From assembly GCA_034359265.1 (NCBI GenBank), contig CP136895.1, positions 5,830,501 through 5,894,500 of the forward strand: a DNA stretch of 64,000 nucleotides, written 5' to 3'. Below the pieces are notes generated by a model that saw only the letters and a program-made list of their open reading frames with translations, was not told the DNA's origin and ran no database searches. The DNA comes from Canna indica. Taxonomy: Eukaryota > Streptophyta > Magnoliopsida > Zingiberales > Cannaceae. The stretch's first letter is position 1. Every line of letters begins with the position of its first letter. The position numbers and the translations under genes are program-made. This document shows positions 34,979-46,350 of this stretch, piece after piece.

Positions 34979-35168
34979 GTTATTCGTACTGCACTTACGT
35001 TTTTATTTTAACTGTTAACTAATTATTCTAAATTTCGACAGCATCTCCCTACAGTTCTCCGAATACGCATATCATCTGGGCGCGTATCGGAGAACAAGAG
35101 AGATGTTGCCGAAATTTAGAATAATTAGTTAACAGTTAAAATAAAAACGTAAGTGCAGTACAAATAAC
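34979..35168 (-). other. 190-bp inverted repeat (hairpin) upstream of TNPD
   Basis: Same structure and position as 3631-3820. In element orientation the 5' arm has G (plus-strand C35109) opposite T (plus-strand A35038) at the position that is G-C in element 2 and A-T in element 4. Confidence 0.8.
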
Positions 35169-35369
35169 TATATTCCCAAATTGTCCAATCAGGGACAATT
35201 CAAGAATTGTACGTCGTATAAAAGATCATCTACTTCTTTTACACGAACATACAATTCCCGAACGGATCTAAGGTTTTGCTAAATCATATCCGATCGTCGA
35301 TGCGTACGTGAAACATATCAACTCGTCGGAGGATGATTATTTTCTAAATGTTTCGAGACAGTTCGAGTC

Positions 35370-35612
35370 CATATTGGACGATTTCGGCGCGCGTCCGAAG
35401 TGGACGATTCCGGCGCGAGTCCGAAGTGGACGATTCCGGCGCGAGTCCGAATTGGACGATTCCGGCGCGCGTCCGAAGTGGACGATTCCGGTGCGAGTCC
35501 GAATTGGACGATACCGGCGCGCGTCCGAAGTGGACGATACCGGCGCACGTCCGAAGTGGACGATTCCGGCGCGCGTCCGAAGTGGACGATTCCGGCGCGC
35601 GTCCGAAATTAA
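35370..35612 (-). repeat. 26-bp minisatellite in the CACTA leader
   Basis: Eight to nine units with core GACGATTCCGGCGCG (plus strand) and alternating CGAAGTG/CGAATTG. It is longer than the array at 3290. Confidence 0.88.
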
Positions 35613-36009
35613 TCTAAACCCTAATAATTAATCTAACAAATTAAACAATTAATCTAAACAATTAATTAACAATTATTAAATAATTAATTAACAAATATAA
35701 AATAATATAAACTATATATATATATACTAAATTCCGGCGCCGGAGTCCACCCTCCGGCGCCGGCGTACAGTGGCCGGACACAATGTCCGGCCACTGCAGA
35801 AGGTCCGGCGGCGGCCATCGGCCGACCGCCGCCGGCCGAAACCCTAGAAATAGGGTTTCGGTCGGGTGATTTACCTGAACAAGTCGGCAGCAGCGGTCGG
35901 CGTCGTCGGCGTCGGCAGCAGCGGTAGCGGCGGCGAGTGGCGTCGGCAGGAGCGGCGGCGGCAGCAGCGAGCAGCGGGAGGAAGAAGAGTCGGGCGCGAG
36001 AGCGTGCCC

Positions 36010-36017
36010 TATATAAA
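36010..36017 (-). promoter_or_regulatory. TATA box of the 29474 CACTA
   Basis: Minus strand TTTATATAGGGCACG directly inside the 5' subterminal repeats, in the same place as in the two other copies with 5' ends. Probable promoter of the element-long transcript. Confidence 0.6.
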
Positions 36018-36019
36018 CT

Positions 36020-36323
36020 TATCAGCAACGGCTCACTCGCCCGTTAGAACGCCGTTGCTGATAAGTTATCATCAGCAACGGCTCACTTATCCGTTAGCAA
36101 GCCGTTGCTGAAGATTAAAAAATCAGCAACGGCTCGCCTTTCCGTCAGAAAACCGTTGCTGATAATTAAAATAATCAGCAACGGCTCGGGTTTCCGTTAG
36201 AACGCCGTTGCAGATACAGTTTTTTGCAATGGCTCGGGCGACCGTAAGAATGCCGTTGCAAATAGCAACGGCTTGAGCGTCCGTCGCTGATAGCCGTTGC
36301 TGAAGACGAAATTTCTAGTAGTG
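36020..36323 (-). repeat. 5' subterminal repeat array of the 29474 CACTA
   Basis: Seven or so hairpin-forming pairs of CAGCAACGGC and GCCGTTGCTG with TCCGTTAG between them, up to the CACTACTAGAAA terminus. Confidence 0.9.
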
Positions 36324-37132
36324 GCGGGCGATCGGGAGTTCGACAGTTCGTGAGTGTGCGATCGGGAGAGCTGGAGAGGCCGCGGGTGATCGGGAGAGGC
36401 AGTAGGCGATCGATCGAGGGAGAGGCAGCAGACAATCGGGAGTTCAGGAGTTCATGATCGGGAGAGTCAGAGAGGTAGCGGGCGGTCAGGAGAGGCAGCA
36501 GGCGATCGATCGCGGGAAAGGCAACAGGCGATTGATCGCGGGAGAGGCAGCAGGAGATCGATCGCGGGAAAGGGGCGGAGAGGCTGCGATCGATCGAGAG
36601 TTCGAGACTTGAGACTTTGAGAGACGGGAGAGAGTGAGAGACGAGTGGGGGCCGTGCGGCGCAGCGTGTCGTGGATTGTTGGTAATGGGTAATGGATGTG
36701 GATTTAGGTTTTTTTAGTGTGTATATATATAAATGGTAAAATTGTAATTTTTCTAATTTTTACGGGTAACGGGTACCCGCGGGTACGTGTACCATAATAC
36801 CCGTACCCACCCCGTTTAATAAACGGGTATGAAAAATTACCCGCGGGTAAAAAATTATCCCCCATACCTGTCATAAACGGGTAAATACCCGCGGGTACCC
36901 GCCTAAATGGGTTTTTTTGCCATCCCTAGGCACGTCTAAGGCATGACGACCAGGTCCAGCTTTCTTTCCAATTTCCAGCTTCTAAAAATGTGCAATGAGG
37001 CTTCTTTTTTTATTTTTTTTCATACTTTGTTGCCTAAATATTAAACATAATGACATCCACATATTTTGAAGTATTTAATTCGAATTTAGCATAAAAATAA
37101 AGAACCTAGGATGAAAGATATACATGTCATCA

Positions 37133-37343
37133 TGAGCGCACTCGATCCATTTCCTGTATAGATGCAATGCTTACTTCTCAATGGCTTTATGTGATTTTGA
37201 AAGTCACGCAAGGTATTGGAAATATGAATTATAGAACCCGAATCAATCCACCAAGTGTTACGATAAATATCAACCATATTAGATTCATAACAAACTAATG
37301 AGATTGAAATACTTCTTTTCAAGTTAGTTCTTGTATTTGACAC
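37133..37343 (-). pseudogene. Old copia: protease fragment
   Basis: The minus strand encodes NTWWIDSGSIIHISNTLRDF, with the Asp-Ser-Gly active site, then CIYTGNGSSAL, where the solo-LTR-like element interrupts it. The sequel SHTEVVG lies at 28014 and below. Confidence 0.85.
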
Positions 37344-38560
37344 AGTCCTTCTTTACGTGCCCCTTCTTTTTGCAGAAGTAACACATGGATTCCTTTTTGA
37401 TGTCATCCTTGATGACCAATTTGTCTTTACCCTTATGTTAGTTTTGTTCTTTTTTGTTCTTTTCTTGTGAAGCTAGATGTGCACTTTCTTCCATTTCGGC
37501 AAGCAACCTTCGCTCTTATTGTACACACATGATTAGAAGTTCATTGATTGACCATTTCTCTTGATACATGTTGTAGGAGATTTTGAAGGCTACAATTACG
37601 ATGGTAGAGAGTTCAAAATGAAATGCACAATGAATGATTCAAACATATCAACCTCTAATTTTTGAAGTTGACCTGCAATGTCCCTCATCTACATGATGTG
37701 CTCACGCACACCTCTAACTCCAGTAAACCTCATTGATGATAGTTTAGTCACTAAGGTGCTGATGATGGCCTTATCTGAAGACCTAAAATGCTCATATATA
37801 GCCTTTAGTAGGGATGAGTACGGGTCGGGACATCCCGCTTAAAAATCATGATGAGATCGAGATATTTGTTTTGTCGTAATTATAAATCGGGATGGGACCG
37901 AGACAAAGTAATAAAACTCAAGATTGTCCCGGTCCGTCCTGATTTTATTTTTTTAGATACAAAAATATATTTTTTATTTATGTTTACATTTTATTCATGT
38001 TTATTAAAGTTAGATTATTTTTGTGGAAATGGATAAAATGATAACACTATCATATTATTTAAAATTCTTCATGTATATGATTTTTTAAAGTAAAGTTATA
38101 GTATACTTTTGTTTGTTATCTAAATTTCCTTTTTATCAATTTCCTATTAAAAGCTTTAATGTTACAAAATAACCCTTCTAAATAGAATAGATCTATAGGA
38201 GAGTTATATTATTAGCTCTTACTAATTAAAAAGTTAATTTTGTATTTTAATAATATTTTATGGTAGTAGTACTAACCCTTAGCCTTCGGTAGATTTCTTA
38301 TATTGTTACTCTCCCGAATGAAACCACAAATGCTAGCATATATTTGTGTCTTTATAAACATCATACTAAAGCGATTGAATCGCTCCCACTATTTATAAAG
38401 TGCGATCTCGGTCGGACTGCTAATATCTGTAGGAGCATGTGGTTCATTTTTCCTCATGGCATAATCAATGTCCATGTACCTTAGATGAAGAAGAATTCTC
38501 TCCCTCTAGATTTTATAATTGTCCTCAATTAATTTAGAAATGTTAGTCTTAAAACTAGAG
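37338..38560 (-). pseudogene. Old copia: gag with zinc knuckle, interrupted by a MITE
   Basis: From 38560 downward the minus strand reads NYKIWREIILLHLRYMDIDY and KKWERSNRFNRFSMMFIKT, the copia gag N-terminus. After the MITE at 37809-38281 it continues with a region like the usual gag body, and it ends with the knuckle CYFCKKKGHVKKDC (37386-37338). Stops and frameshifts are frequent, so it is a relic. Confidence 0.8.
37809..38281. mobile_element. hAT-type MITE
   Basis: Ends TAGGGATGAGTAC and (inverse) TAAGGGTTAGTAC match at 10 of 13 positions. Flanks GCCTTTAG and GCCTTCGG are an 8-bp TSD with two transitions. It separates two parts of the old copia gag that otherwise read on. The interior is AT-rich with GGGTCGGGACATCCCG and GATCGAGA-like motifs and has no gene. 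Confidence 0.65.
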
Positions 38561-40790
38561 TAGCTAACACTTTGAATTGTCGCAAATTAAATAATATATT
38601 CATGCTCATAATCCATATAAAGGCGTACAAAATTCAATTTTATCTATGTAAATAAGAAATAGATAAATAAATAAATATGAGTCGATACAATAAGACTATA
38701 TACATGCTACTCTATTTTAGGATTCATAATTGACTTTATGTGAAACTAACAGACTATGAGCCCGTTTGGTTCGCAAACTGTCCGTCACAGGACACCAGAT
38801 AAGAACACGAATAGAACACCAGGTGTCCTGGGACAGCAGCTATACCATATTTATTTTGTCAAGAACGAGACACGATATCCAGTCATGTTCTCCATTTGGT
38901 ACGCTAAAACACAGTTATGTACAAGATAAAATGACTAAAATACCATTGCATATTCTTTCCACCACTCCTTTCATAAAGGCAATCCGTCAACATATCTTAT
39001 TTACCTAAATAATCATCCGGAATCTCAATGACTTGTTTGCCCACCATGAAGAGCATGTTGAACACAAAACAAGATGGCTATCTAATTGATTAAGACCCAT
39101 AAGTAGACAAATCTTTTCTAGATGATCCCAGGTGAATCAAGAGGAGAAACTGTTTTTATAGAAAATTCAAACTTTGATGGATTGATTTCAGCTACCTTCT
39201 TCTCTCAACATGCACAAGAAAAATAAGCTTACTTAGAGGGCGTTTGGTTGCTCGTAAATGCAAATATTGTAAGAAGTATTTGCATGCAAAATTAAATGCT
39301 CGCAAATAAAATTTGTGGCCTATTGTTTGATTGACCGCAAGTGAAAGTTATAAGTATACTTGCAACTTCAACTATATGTATAAATTATATTTATACAAAA
39401 ATAAAAAAAAACATATATTATGGCAAGTATGTTAAGATAAATGGGAGCATTAAAGATCGCAATATGATTTAGCTACAAGAATATTCAAAGACAACAACGA
39501 ACGAGGAAATATTCAAAATCGTGGTATCTACAAGAATACGGTAAATTACATAACCAAAGTTATGATAAATACAAGAATAATACAAACCTCAGAATCATTA
39601 ATTCACTGGAATTAAAAAACAAAAACTTTCTACAGATATAGCATATATAGTAGCTTTCTACAGATATAGAAGGTATAGCTTGGATCTAAGGTCAGCTTTG
39701 GTGGCTGCAGTCTGCAGATATAGCAACTGCATCTATTTTACTTTTAAGAGCAGCAACTTTCTACAGAAAACAAACACAAATTGAAAGTTAAATTCACCAA
39801 ATTAAGCAATTGAAGCATCAAAATTAATTTTTAACTTAAGTATCCAGCATAATAATTATACTAGGGATTTATTTTTTTATATGACATGAGATTGATTTAA
39901 CTCAGCATGTCATTTGGGATTAATAATTATGCAATGACAAGTTTGTCCAGTGAACAATGCCATAAAAACAAGTCAAAATCACATGCTCTGCTCTCATGTA
40001 GCAAACACTTCACAGAGATTGAAATCAAATGATCAAATGATAATTAAGCCTTCGAGTTCTCCGGTTTTTGAATCCTTCTATAAAATATGTCAGATAATTT
40101 AGAAAAATGCATATCTATATCTGGATTTTTATAAAAATATACTTATACTTATATCTGACTTAAAGCTATTACAGTGAAATGAGTGTAATATAAGCTCAAC
40201 AAATTAGCAATTTCTAATAGTTATTTTGGACTTAAAATGAGTGTATTATTGTGTAATGTCCTACAAAATAGGAAAACTTTTCTTATGAGGACATCATAAT
40301 AGCTAAATTTACTAAAGCCTGCGTAAGAAAAATTTGAGCAAAAAAATGTGCATTGAATAAATTGAAACATGATAATGAATACTCATGATGACCAAAAAGC
40401 TCATAAAATTATGTGCCATTTAGAATATATTTAAAAGAAATGTCCATTAGGCCATTTAAACTGTCCATGAAGCTCCCACTAAAGCAGGTGACAAAAGAGG
40501 AACATTAAACTCAACATAATGCCAGTTTTAGAATCATAAATATGCATTAGAAAATTAATCCCCCAAAACATTGTACTCAACATATAAAGGAATTATGCCT
40601 GAGAAGCAACAGGAGATCCTACAAGCTAAGGCTATAACAATCACTTTAGATTGATTCTGGAATTATGCTATAACAATCACTTTAGGATTGCCTGAAATTA
40701 TACTTTTCAGGAAAGAAAATCTGGTGGCTAATTTCAAGCATCAGATTTACTACAAGTTAGTGTTCATTAACTCAGGAAAAAGATGCTCAC
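38561..40790. other. Non-coding repeat-rich spacer
   Basis: AT-rich sequence. CCCGTTTGGTTCGC (38760) and GGGCGTTTGGTTGC (39239) resemble ends of small DNA transposons, but no partner terminus or TSD was found. A duplicated CTATAACAATCACTTTAG occurs near 40629 and 40669. The beginning may include leader or LTR of the old copia element. Confidence 0.4.
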
Positions 40791-40794
40791 ATGC

Positions 40795-40903
40795 AACATG
40801 CCTCGTGCTTTGAGATGGAGAGAATAGTGAACGCCTTGAACACCTCTACATAATCTGCCAGGTTAACATCAGCTTCTCCAAGAACTCCATGCTTGCTTGA
40901 TCC
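40795..40903 (-). pseudogene. Orphan exon resembling an NT-C2 domain protein
   Basis: On the minus strand, after a good splice acceptor (TTTTGCAG), the frame reads GSSKHGVLGEADVNLADYVE and runs on to a TGA near 40795. This resembles the end of the NT-C2 (EEIG1/EHBP1) domain of plant proteins, where an SSKxGxLGE then NLADYxE motif is usual. No neighbouring exons are recognisable, and a copia LTR starts 130 bp away. It is best read as a relic of a host gene or a fragment carried by a transposon. Family assignment is from memory of motifs only. Confidence 0.4.
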
Positions 40904-41032
40904 CTGCAAAACCATTCAGTACTTAACCAGTCACAACTTGATGAATACCTTCCAAATTGACATACAGCCACAGAAACAAGAAATTGGTATAACTTTTCAA
41001 TCATCTTTCCGCTCTTGGGATCATGAATTAAC

Positions 41033-41407
41033 TGTTAGATTAATTTTAATAATCTGATATGGATCAACACATATCAATAGGCGTGCATTCATCATTGTAA
41101 AATAAACAGCCAAGATCTTAAATGATCTAATTATATTTATTTATGGGCTCGCGACATCTCAATATTATATGAGATTTAATTGTACAGATACTATTTGAGA
41201 TAATTATTAAGTTTATGATAGACAAAATAATAATTACCACTACCTCATTATTCAGAGACGGCTAGTGAACGGTGCATAGACTTGGAAGGCTGCCCCCATC
41301 TCCTAATCTAAAGATTCAAGTACGCTTCCGCATTTAATTACTCTTAATGATTTAACATGGAAAGTTTCTGGCTTAGTGGTTTAATTCCTATTTAGAAAAT
41401 TCTTTCA
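41033..41407 (+). repeat. 5' LTR of the decayed copia
   Basis: Aligns along its length with 46681-47127 but lacks a block equivalent to about 46895-46965. Confidence 0.88.
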
Positions 41408-41549
41408 AGCCAATCATGTTGAATCATGCATGCTTTACATCTCAATTTTCTGTTCTTATTTTGATGATATGAATTAAGATATGCATGATGTTAGAAAATT
41501 AAAAATTTCTCATGCGATTACTATTGCCTGCTCATGATCTATGATTTTG

Positions 41550-42420
41550 CTTCGTGATTACAATGAAACAGTAGATTCATCAAATCCATTACAAACTGCG
41601 TAGAAATAAAAAATAATAATTCTGCGGCAGATCCTTCTTCTCATCTTCCCCGTTTCTTCATCTTCGGATCCGCCATCATGCAGCATGTCGATGTAGCCTC
41701 GTCCTTGGCGGATGCGACAGCGACCAGTGGTGGTCGCGGGCTGCACGAATCTGTGGCCGGCGCATACTGGTCATCCTCCTCATTGTCGGTGTGGCCGGCG
41801 CAAGCAAGGTGTTGCTTTGCTCCGACCAGATGGGAGGATGAAGAGGCGACCGAGATGTTGCAGCCGGATCAAGTCGACTCTTCTTCCTTCGTGCGGGCGG
41901 CTGCGATCGTGGAGGGGAAGATGGATTCGTATTCGAGTGTCTTCCGGCAATCGCCAAGCCTGCCTGAGTCTGTCTGCATCCCTTCTCGTCTTCTCCACCT
42001 TTAGGCGGTGGTGGACGGCGGCGCGAGTCGATCGTAGAGGGCAGGACTTCATCATGAAGCCGACCCGACCACAAAATAGTGCGCATCGAGGGTTGCTTCA
42101 TCGCCGACGCTTTAGGACAATCCCATTTAGGGGGCAGCGGCGGTATACATCTGCCAGTCCTCGAGATCTCCCTATCGTTCTTTACCTCACCGCTTGATGT
42201 CGGCATCTTAGGGCAAGCGGCGTCGGCGTTGAAGGAGGAATTGGAGCCGATCGGCAACATCCGATTCTGTTCTGCCTCAGATCTCCCCTCATTAGTCGAC
42301 TCCGGTGCATCATGGCGGACGGGGTCTAAAGAAGGTCGGCGTGGGAGCAGTTGTCGGCGGTAGGTGGATGAAGTGGGTGGTTCGTTGTGGAGAGGTGGCG
42401 GCTGCATCGTGAAGGGGGGA
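41550..42420 (-). other. GC-rich gene-like segment inside the copia leader, unknown
   Basis: This block is markedly GC-richer than its surroundings. On the minus strand a 243-codon frame (42407-41676) starts MQPPPLHNEPPTSST, 60-75 bp downstream of AAACCCTAAC telo-box motifs, which are common upstream of plant housekeeping genes. The predicted product is rich in Arg, Pro and Ser and has no domain I recognise, and a plus-strand frame covers much of the same DNA, so coding is doubtful. It lies between the LTR and gag of the decayed copia, on the opposite strand, and could be a captured host fragment or an unrelated insertion. Confidence 0.3.
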
Positions 42421-42429
42421 GTTAGAAAG

Positions 42430-43080
42430 TTAGGGTTTAATTGGGAGTTAGGGTTTAATTAATGGGTTTGATAACGGGTCGGATCCGGGTTTAAACATCT
42501 AAACTCGATCTATTAAGTGGTAAACCTGATCCACTTACTTAAGTCAAACGGGTAGGATCTAAAGTTTATTGGACAAATCCAGATCCATTAGAAATAAGAC
42601 CCGACCCATTATTGAAATAAAACCCAACCCGTAAGTTAAAAACCCGACCTGTGAATTAAGCTTTAAACTGGTTTAATTGGATCCGGTTCATCCCAATTTT
42701 AGCTGGTTTATTTAATTGGACCCGGTTCAATTTTCAGTTCATCCGGTTCACTTGAATTCGATTTGGTTTGGTCCAATTAGGGTCTGGTTCACTTAAATTA
42801 GGTCCGGTACAGTGCATTTGGATCCGGTTCAGCATTGGTTCAAGTCAATTTTCCCCGGTTCATCACCGGTTTAGGTCAGTTTAGGCCGGTTCAGTGCACA
42901 TTTTAAGCGGTTCAGTAGGTTTCTTTACCGGTTCACTAAAATTAGCATATGGTTTAGAATAATTTCAATCGGTTCAGTGCAATTAGCATTAGGTTCAACC
43001 TAATTTAGCTTTGGTTAAGCTCAATTAACATTGGTTCAACACAATTTTGATCGCTTTATTGTAGTTTGACTAATTTAACA
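42430..43080. repeat. GGTTCA-rich simple-sequence region
   Basis: Irregular repetition of CCGGTTCA, TTGGTTCA and AATTGG over 650 bp. The complementary motif TGAACC recurs at 48360-48680. No coding frame. Confidence 0.55.
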
Positions 43081-43539
43081 AGAAATAAAATAATAGTCCA
43101 TCATGTCTAATGTTTTGGAATATGTTGGTTTGAAATAACATCTCGCCAAAGCGAGTTCTCTTGTGTAGAATTAACATATTTTAGAATATAAAAGATGTTA
43201 GCATGTTAAAAATTCATACGAGTAATGATCGACCCAAAAAAAGATTATTACTTGGCCGGATTCCTTACGTGCCTGCGGTAATAAATGTGTGATGGTCATA
43301 AGGTTTTCCATGTGGACAAAAGTCGGTCCAAAGAAAGGCTACTTGTTTGACAAGACTGATTGTCAATGTTTGATTACTGCATTGAGAGTACCGCTTACAA
43401 ATTGACATTTTTGTCCAAAGATGAAGTGTCAATTTTGTGCTTGGTATCTTGTAATGGGACCTACTAGTTATTTATTTCTTTTGCTTTAATTAATTTATTG
43501 AGCTGAATATATCAATGTTTTTATTTTATTCTCTATTCA

Positions 43540-44373
43540 GCTAACATTTCTGTTTCATCAAATATTATTGCCACTCTAAGTTCTATCCCTGTGCTAACTG
43601 ACACGAATTTCAAAGCTTGGAAAGAAACCATTATGATTGTTCTTGGTTGCATGGATCTAGACTTGGCACTTAGGATAATCGAGCTTGCTCTTACAGATGA
43701 TAGTTCTCTTGATGACAAGAGAAAATATGAGCAGTGGGAAAAATCCAACCGCCTAAGTCTCTTGATTATGAGAAGGGCAATATCAGATTATTTTAGAGGC
43801 ACTATATCTGAAGAGACTAATGCCAAATTGTTCCTAGATGCTCTTGAAAAACGTTTTGAGAAAAATAAGAAGGTTGAGACAAGCATGCTATTAACAAATT
43901 TAGTCTCAATGAGGTATAAAGGCAAAGGGAACATTAGTGAGTACATTATGGAGATGTCAAATCTTGTCTCTAGATTAAAGGCACTGAAATTAGACCTTCC
44001 TGAGGACTTATTGGTGCATTTGGTTCTGATCTCTCTTTCGGCACAATTCAATTATTTTAAAATTAGTTATAACTGTCAAAATGAGAAGTGGACTCTTAAT
44101 GAGCTCATCTCTCATTGTGTGCAAGAAGAAGAAAGACTAAAGCAAGATAAGATTGAAAGTGCTCATTTGACTGTGGCCTCTAAAAATAAGGGTAAGAAAA
44201 GACCTAAGACTACAGAAGCTGTAGATGCTCCTCAAAAGAAAAAGCAAAAGGAACAGACTAAGGTTTCTACCTGTTTCTTCTGTAAGAAAAGTGAGCATGT
44301 AAAGAAAGATTGTACCAAGTACCACGTTTGGCGTGTTAAGAAGGGTACATTTCTCACTTTGGTTTGTTCTTAA
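43540..44373 (+). pseudogene. Decayed copia: gag
   Basis: An open frame from about 43540, without an ATG at the expected place, encodes the copia gag: SSIPVLTDTNFKAWKETIMI, LALRIIELALTDDSS, EQWEKSNRLSLLIMRRAI, then NISEYIMEMSNLVSRLKAL, LNELISHCVQEEERLKQ, a Lys-rich stretch and the zinc knuckle CFFCKKSEHVKKDC. It stops at 44373 shortly after the knuckle. The next codons would lead to the protease site DTWWIDFG, in which the usual Ser or Thr of DSG/DTG is Phe. It is a gag relic that is still mostly readable. Confidence 0.88.
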
Positions 44374-44379
44374 GTTAAT

Positions 44380-45383
44380 TCAAATTTTGTACTTATAGAC
44401 ACTTGGTGGATAGATTTCGGTGTTTCTACTCACATAAATGTATTTATGCATGATTACCTGAGCTGCCAATTGCCGAGTGATGCTGAAAGATTCATCTTTG
44501 TGGGCGATGACAAATCAGCTAAAGTTGAAGCTATAGACTTTTTTAGGTTATTGTTTAGGATTGATTATTATTTAGAAATTGAGAGAGACTTTTATAGTTC
44601 TATCTTTTAGATGAATTTTGATTTCTATCTCTGTTTTGGACAAATTAAGTTATTCTTGTTCATTTGAAAATAAAAAATTTAGTCTTTATCTTAATTCTAT
44701 TTTTGCTGGTACCATTTATGTCCTATTTTAATAACCTTTTATGCTTGATGTAATTGCTTCATCTAATGAAATCCTGCATACCAACTCAAAAGGTACAAAA
44801 ATAAAAATTAGCTGATAAGAATTCCATTATGATATGACATAAGCACTTAGGTAATATATCCAAGTATAGGATTCTAGTTATTCCTGATGCTACGGACTTT
44901 GATGTCCATACTAAATGCATTAAGGAAAAACAAACAAACATTAGGGTAAAGGTACTAATAGGAGTTCAAACGTCTTAGAACATAATTATACGGGTGTTTA
45001 TTGACCTTTCCCTATGGCCTCTTGGAATGGTCAAATAATATTTATATGTTCATAGACAATTACTCCATATACGAGTACTTATATCTAAATAGTGAGAAGT
45101 CTAATTAATTTTAAGACTGCGGCTTATATTCTAATTAAAGTACCATCTATAGCAGTACATAGAAACTCTTATATATTAAGGACGGGCAAGAAGCCCATAC
45201 TAAATATTTGGGGTTGTCCAGCTGAGACTAGGCCATATTGGTCAAAGAAAAAATCATTAAAATTTATTGGGTACTTTGATAGGTCTATGGGATATTATAG
45301 AATAATTTTGATATAAGTAATATCCAGTTCATTGAAGTTATTGAGTTTGGGGGGAGATAAGTATATTCTTTGGAAATCTACCC
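44380..45383 (+). pseudogene. Decayed copia: protease and eroded integrase region
   Basis: The start encodes DTWWIDFGVSTHINVFMHDY, a copia protease with a broken active site. After that only scattered short matches remain (for example PIAVHRNSYILRTGKKP-like text near 45130-45200, the end of integrase), separated by stops. A large part of integrase and the RT fingers are gone. Confidence 0.6.
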
Positions 45384-46350
45384 TTGAAGTACAAACTCAA
45401 TGACCTCAAGAACTATTGCTTCCCTTTAGAGGTATCATTAATTTATCAAGTTATCATCTCATTTTGTTTTGAGATAAATATAGTTGATGAATGCATATAC
45501 CATAAGTTTAGTGGGAGCAAGATTATTATTCTATGTACCCATTTTGCTAAAAGATGTAATTTTAGTCTCAAATCGTGCCCTAATGATAAAATTGAGCATG
45601 AGAAAATGCAGAAGATTCTATACGCGTCTACTACAGAGAATCTGATGTATGCTCAAGAAAATACGCGTTCGGATATTGCGTATACTAAAGAGATATTAGG
45701 CAGATATCTAAGTAATCCCGGAATGGATCATTGAAAAATAGCCAAACAAGTTATATGGTATCTACAGAGAATAAAATATTACGTATAAAAAATCGTATCA
45801 GTAGAAGATCATTGGGTATTCTTGATTCTGATTTTGTTGAATGCCTAAAAGGTTGAAGATCCACTTCTAGTTATATTTTTTTGTTTGTCAGAAAAGATGT
45901 TTATTAGATGAGTGCTAAGCAGACACTCAATGCAACTTCAGATATAAAAGTAAAATTCATAACTTGTTTTAAGATATCCAATCTTGGAATATGACTGCGA
46001 AATTTTGTCACTAGGCTGCCTTTAGTAATAAAATTGAAAAACCACTAAAGTTATTCCGTGACAATAAACTGACAGTGTTATATTTCAATAACAACAAGAA
46101 CTCTATGAAATTTAAGCAAATCAATATAAGGTTCTTTGCTAAAGAAATAATTCAAAGTAATCATAGAGCACATAAGTATAACTTCAGAGTAATCACAGAG
46201 CACATAGGAATTCAGAGTAATCATAGAGCACATAGGTTTTTCCACCCATGGTCTTTCATGAGCATGTTGCTCATTTGGGTGCTGCATCATGTATTGATAT
46301 GATGGTTCAGTGGGAGTTTGTAATTTGTTACTGTGCTTTATGATATTTTT
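45384..46350 (+). pseudogene. Decayed copia: RT remnant and RNase H
   Basis: The 116-codon frame contains CFEINIVDECIYHKFSGSK, normally followed by the YVDD block, which is missing. It then jumps to KIEHEKMQKILYAST, AQENTRSDIAYTKEILGRYL and NPGMDH, the RT connection. RNase H traces follow in other frames to about 46300, including a short triplicated AGTAATCATAGAGCACATA unit at 46157-46232. It is dead. Confidence 0.75.

Larger units (their letters stand above)
29474..36323 (-). mobile_element. CACTA transposon, both ends present (6.85 kb)
   Basis: CACTACTAGAAAAATG starts at 29474 (3' end) and TTTCTAGTAGTG ends at 36323 (5' end). The 3-bp TSD GCG is present on both sides (29471-29473 and 36324-36326). 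From the 5' end it holds subterminal repeats, TATA box, GC-rich leader, minisatellite, 190-bp hairpin, TNPD pseudogene, intact TNPA-like gene and the 3' subterminal array. It is the only copy in the window with both termini. It lacks 375 bp of the transposase gene. Confidence 0.96.
29092..36928. mobile_element. Non-autonomous hAT-like element containing a CACTA insertion
   Basis: The ends TAGGGATGTCAACGGG and (inverse) TAGGGATGGCAAAAAAAC are hAT-type inverted repeats. The perfect 8-bp TSD GGCACGTC is present at 29084-29091 and 36929-36936. Subterminal regions on both sides carry many ACGGGTACCCG and ACCCGCGGGTA motifs (29130-29280 and 36765-36905). Inside is an imperfect array of GCGATCGAGAGAGGCAGCA-like units on both sides of the CACTA insertion (29281-29470 and 36327-36600). 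Without the CACTA and one TSD copy it is about 985 bp, with no transposase. Confidence 0.88.
28015..37132. mobile_element. Solo-LTR-like element, itself interrupted by a hAT-like element
   Basis: It begins TGATGAATATTGTCG and ends ATACATGTCATCA, so TG...CA with TGATGA/TCATCA inverted tips, and is flanked by the perfect 5-bp TSD TGAGC (28010-28014 and 37133-37137). Removing the hAT insertion and its duplicated target leaves about 1.27 kb without coding capacity, fitting a solo LTR. It interrupts the protease-coding part of the old copia element, where the reading continues across. The strand of the LTR was not determined. Confidence 0.7.
24311..38560 (-). mobile_element. Old Ty1/copia retrotransposon body split by four insertions
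   Basis: Copia domains read on the minus strand from right to left: gag (38560 to about 37340), protease (37343-37133), pre-integrase (28014-27406), integrase core (26754-26493), RT (about 25900-25027), RNase H (24730-24311). The missing continuity is explained by a hAT-type MITE at 37809-38281, the solo-LTR-like element 28015-37132 and the Mutator-type MITE 26755-27405. Across each gap the coding sequence resumes where it stopped, with a TSD. The frames are full of stops and frameshifts. LTRs were not recognised. Confidence 0.85.

Noticed and set aside
35308..35631. Arg/Trp-rich frames such as repeated WTIPARVRSGRFRR, also at 3234-3468 and 57662-57919
   Set aside because: They are readings of the 26-bp minisatellite in rotating frames; unit length is not a multiple of three.
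38760..39260. Possible MITE ends GCCCGTTTGGTTCGC and GGGCGTTTGGTTGC
   Set aside because: No matching inverse terminus or TSD could be found.
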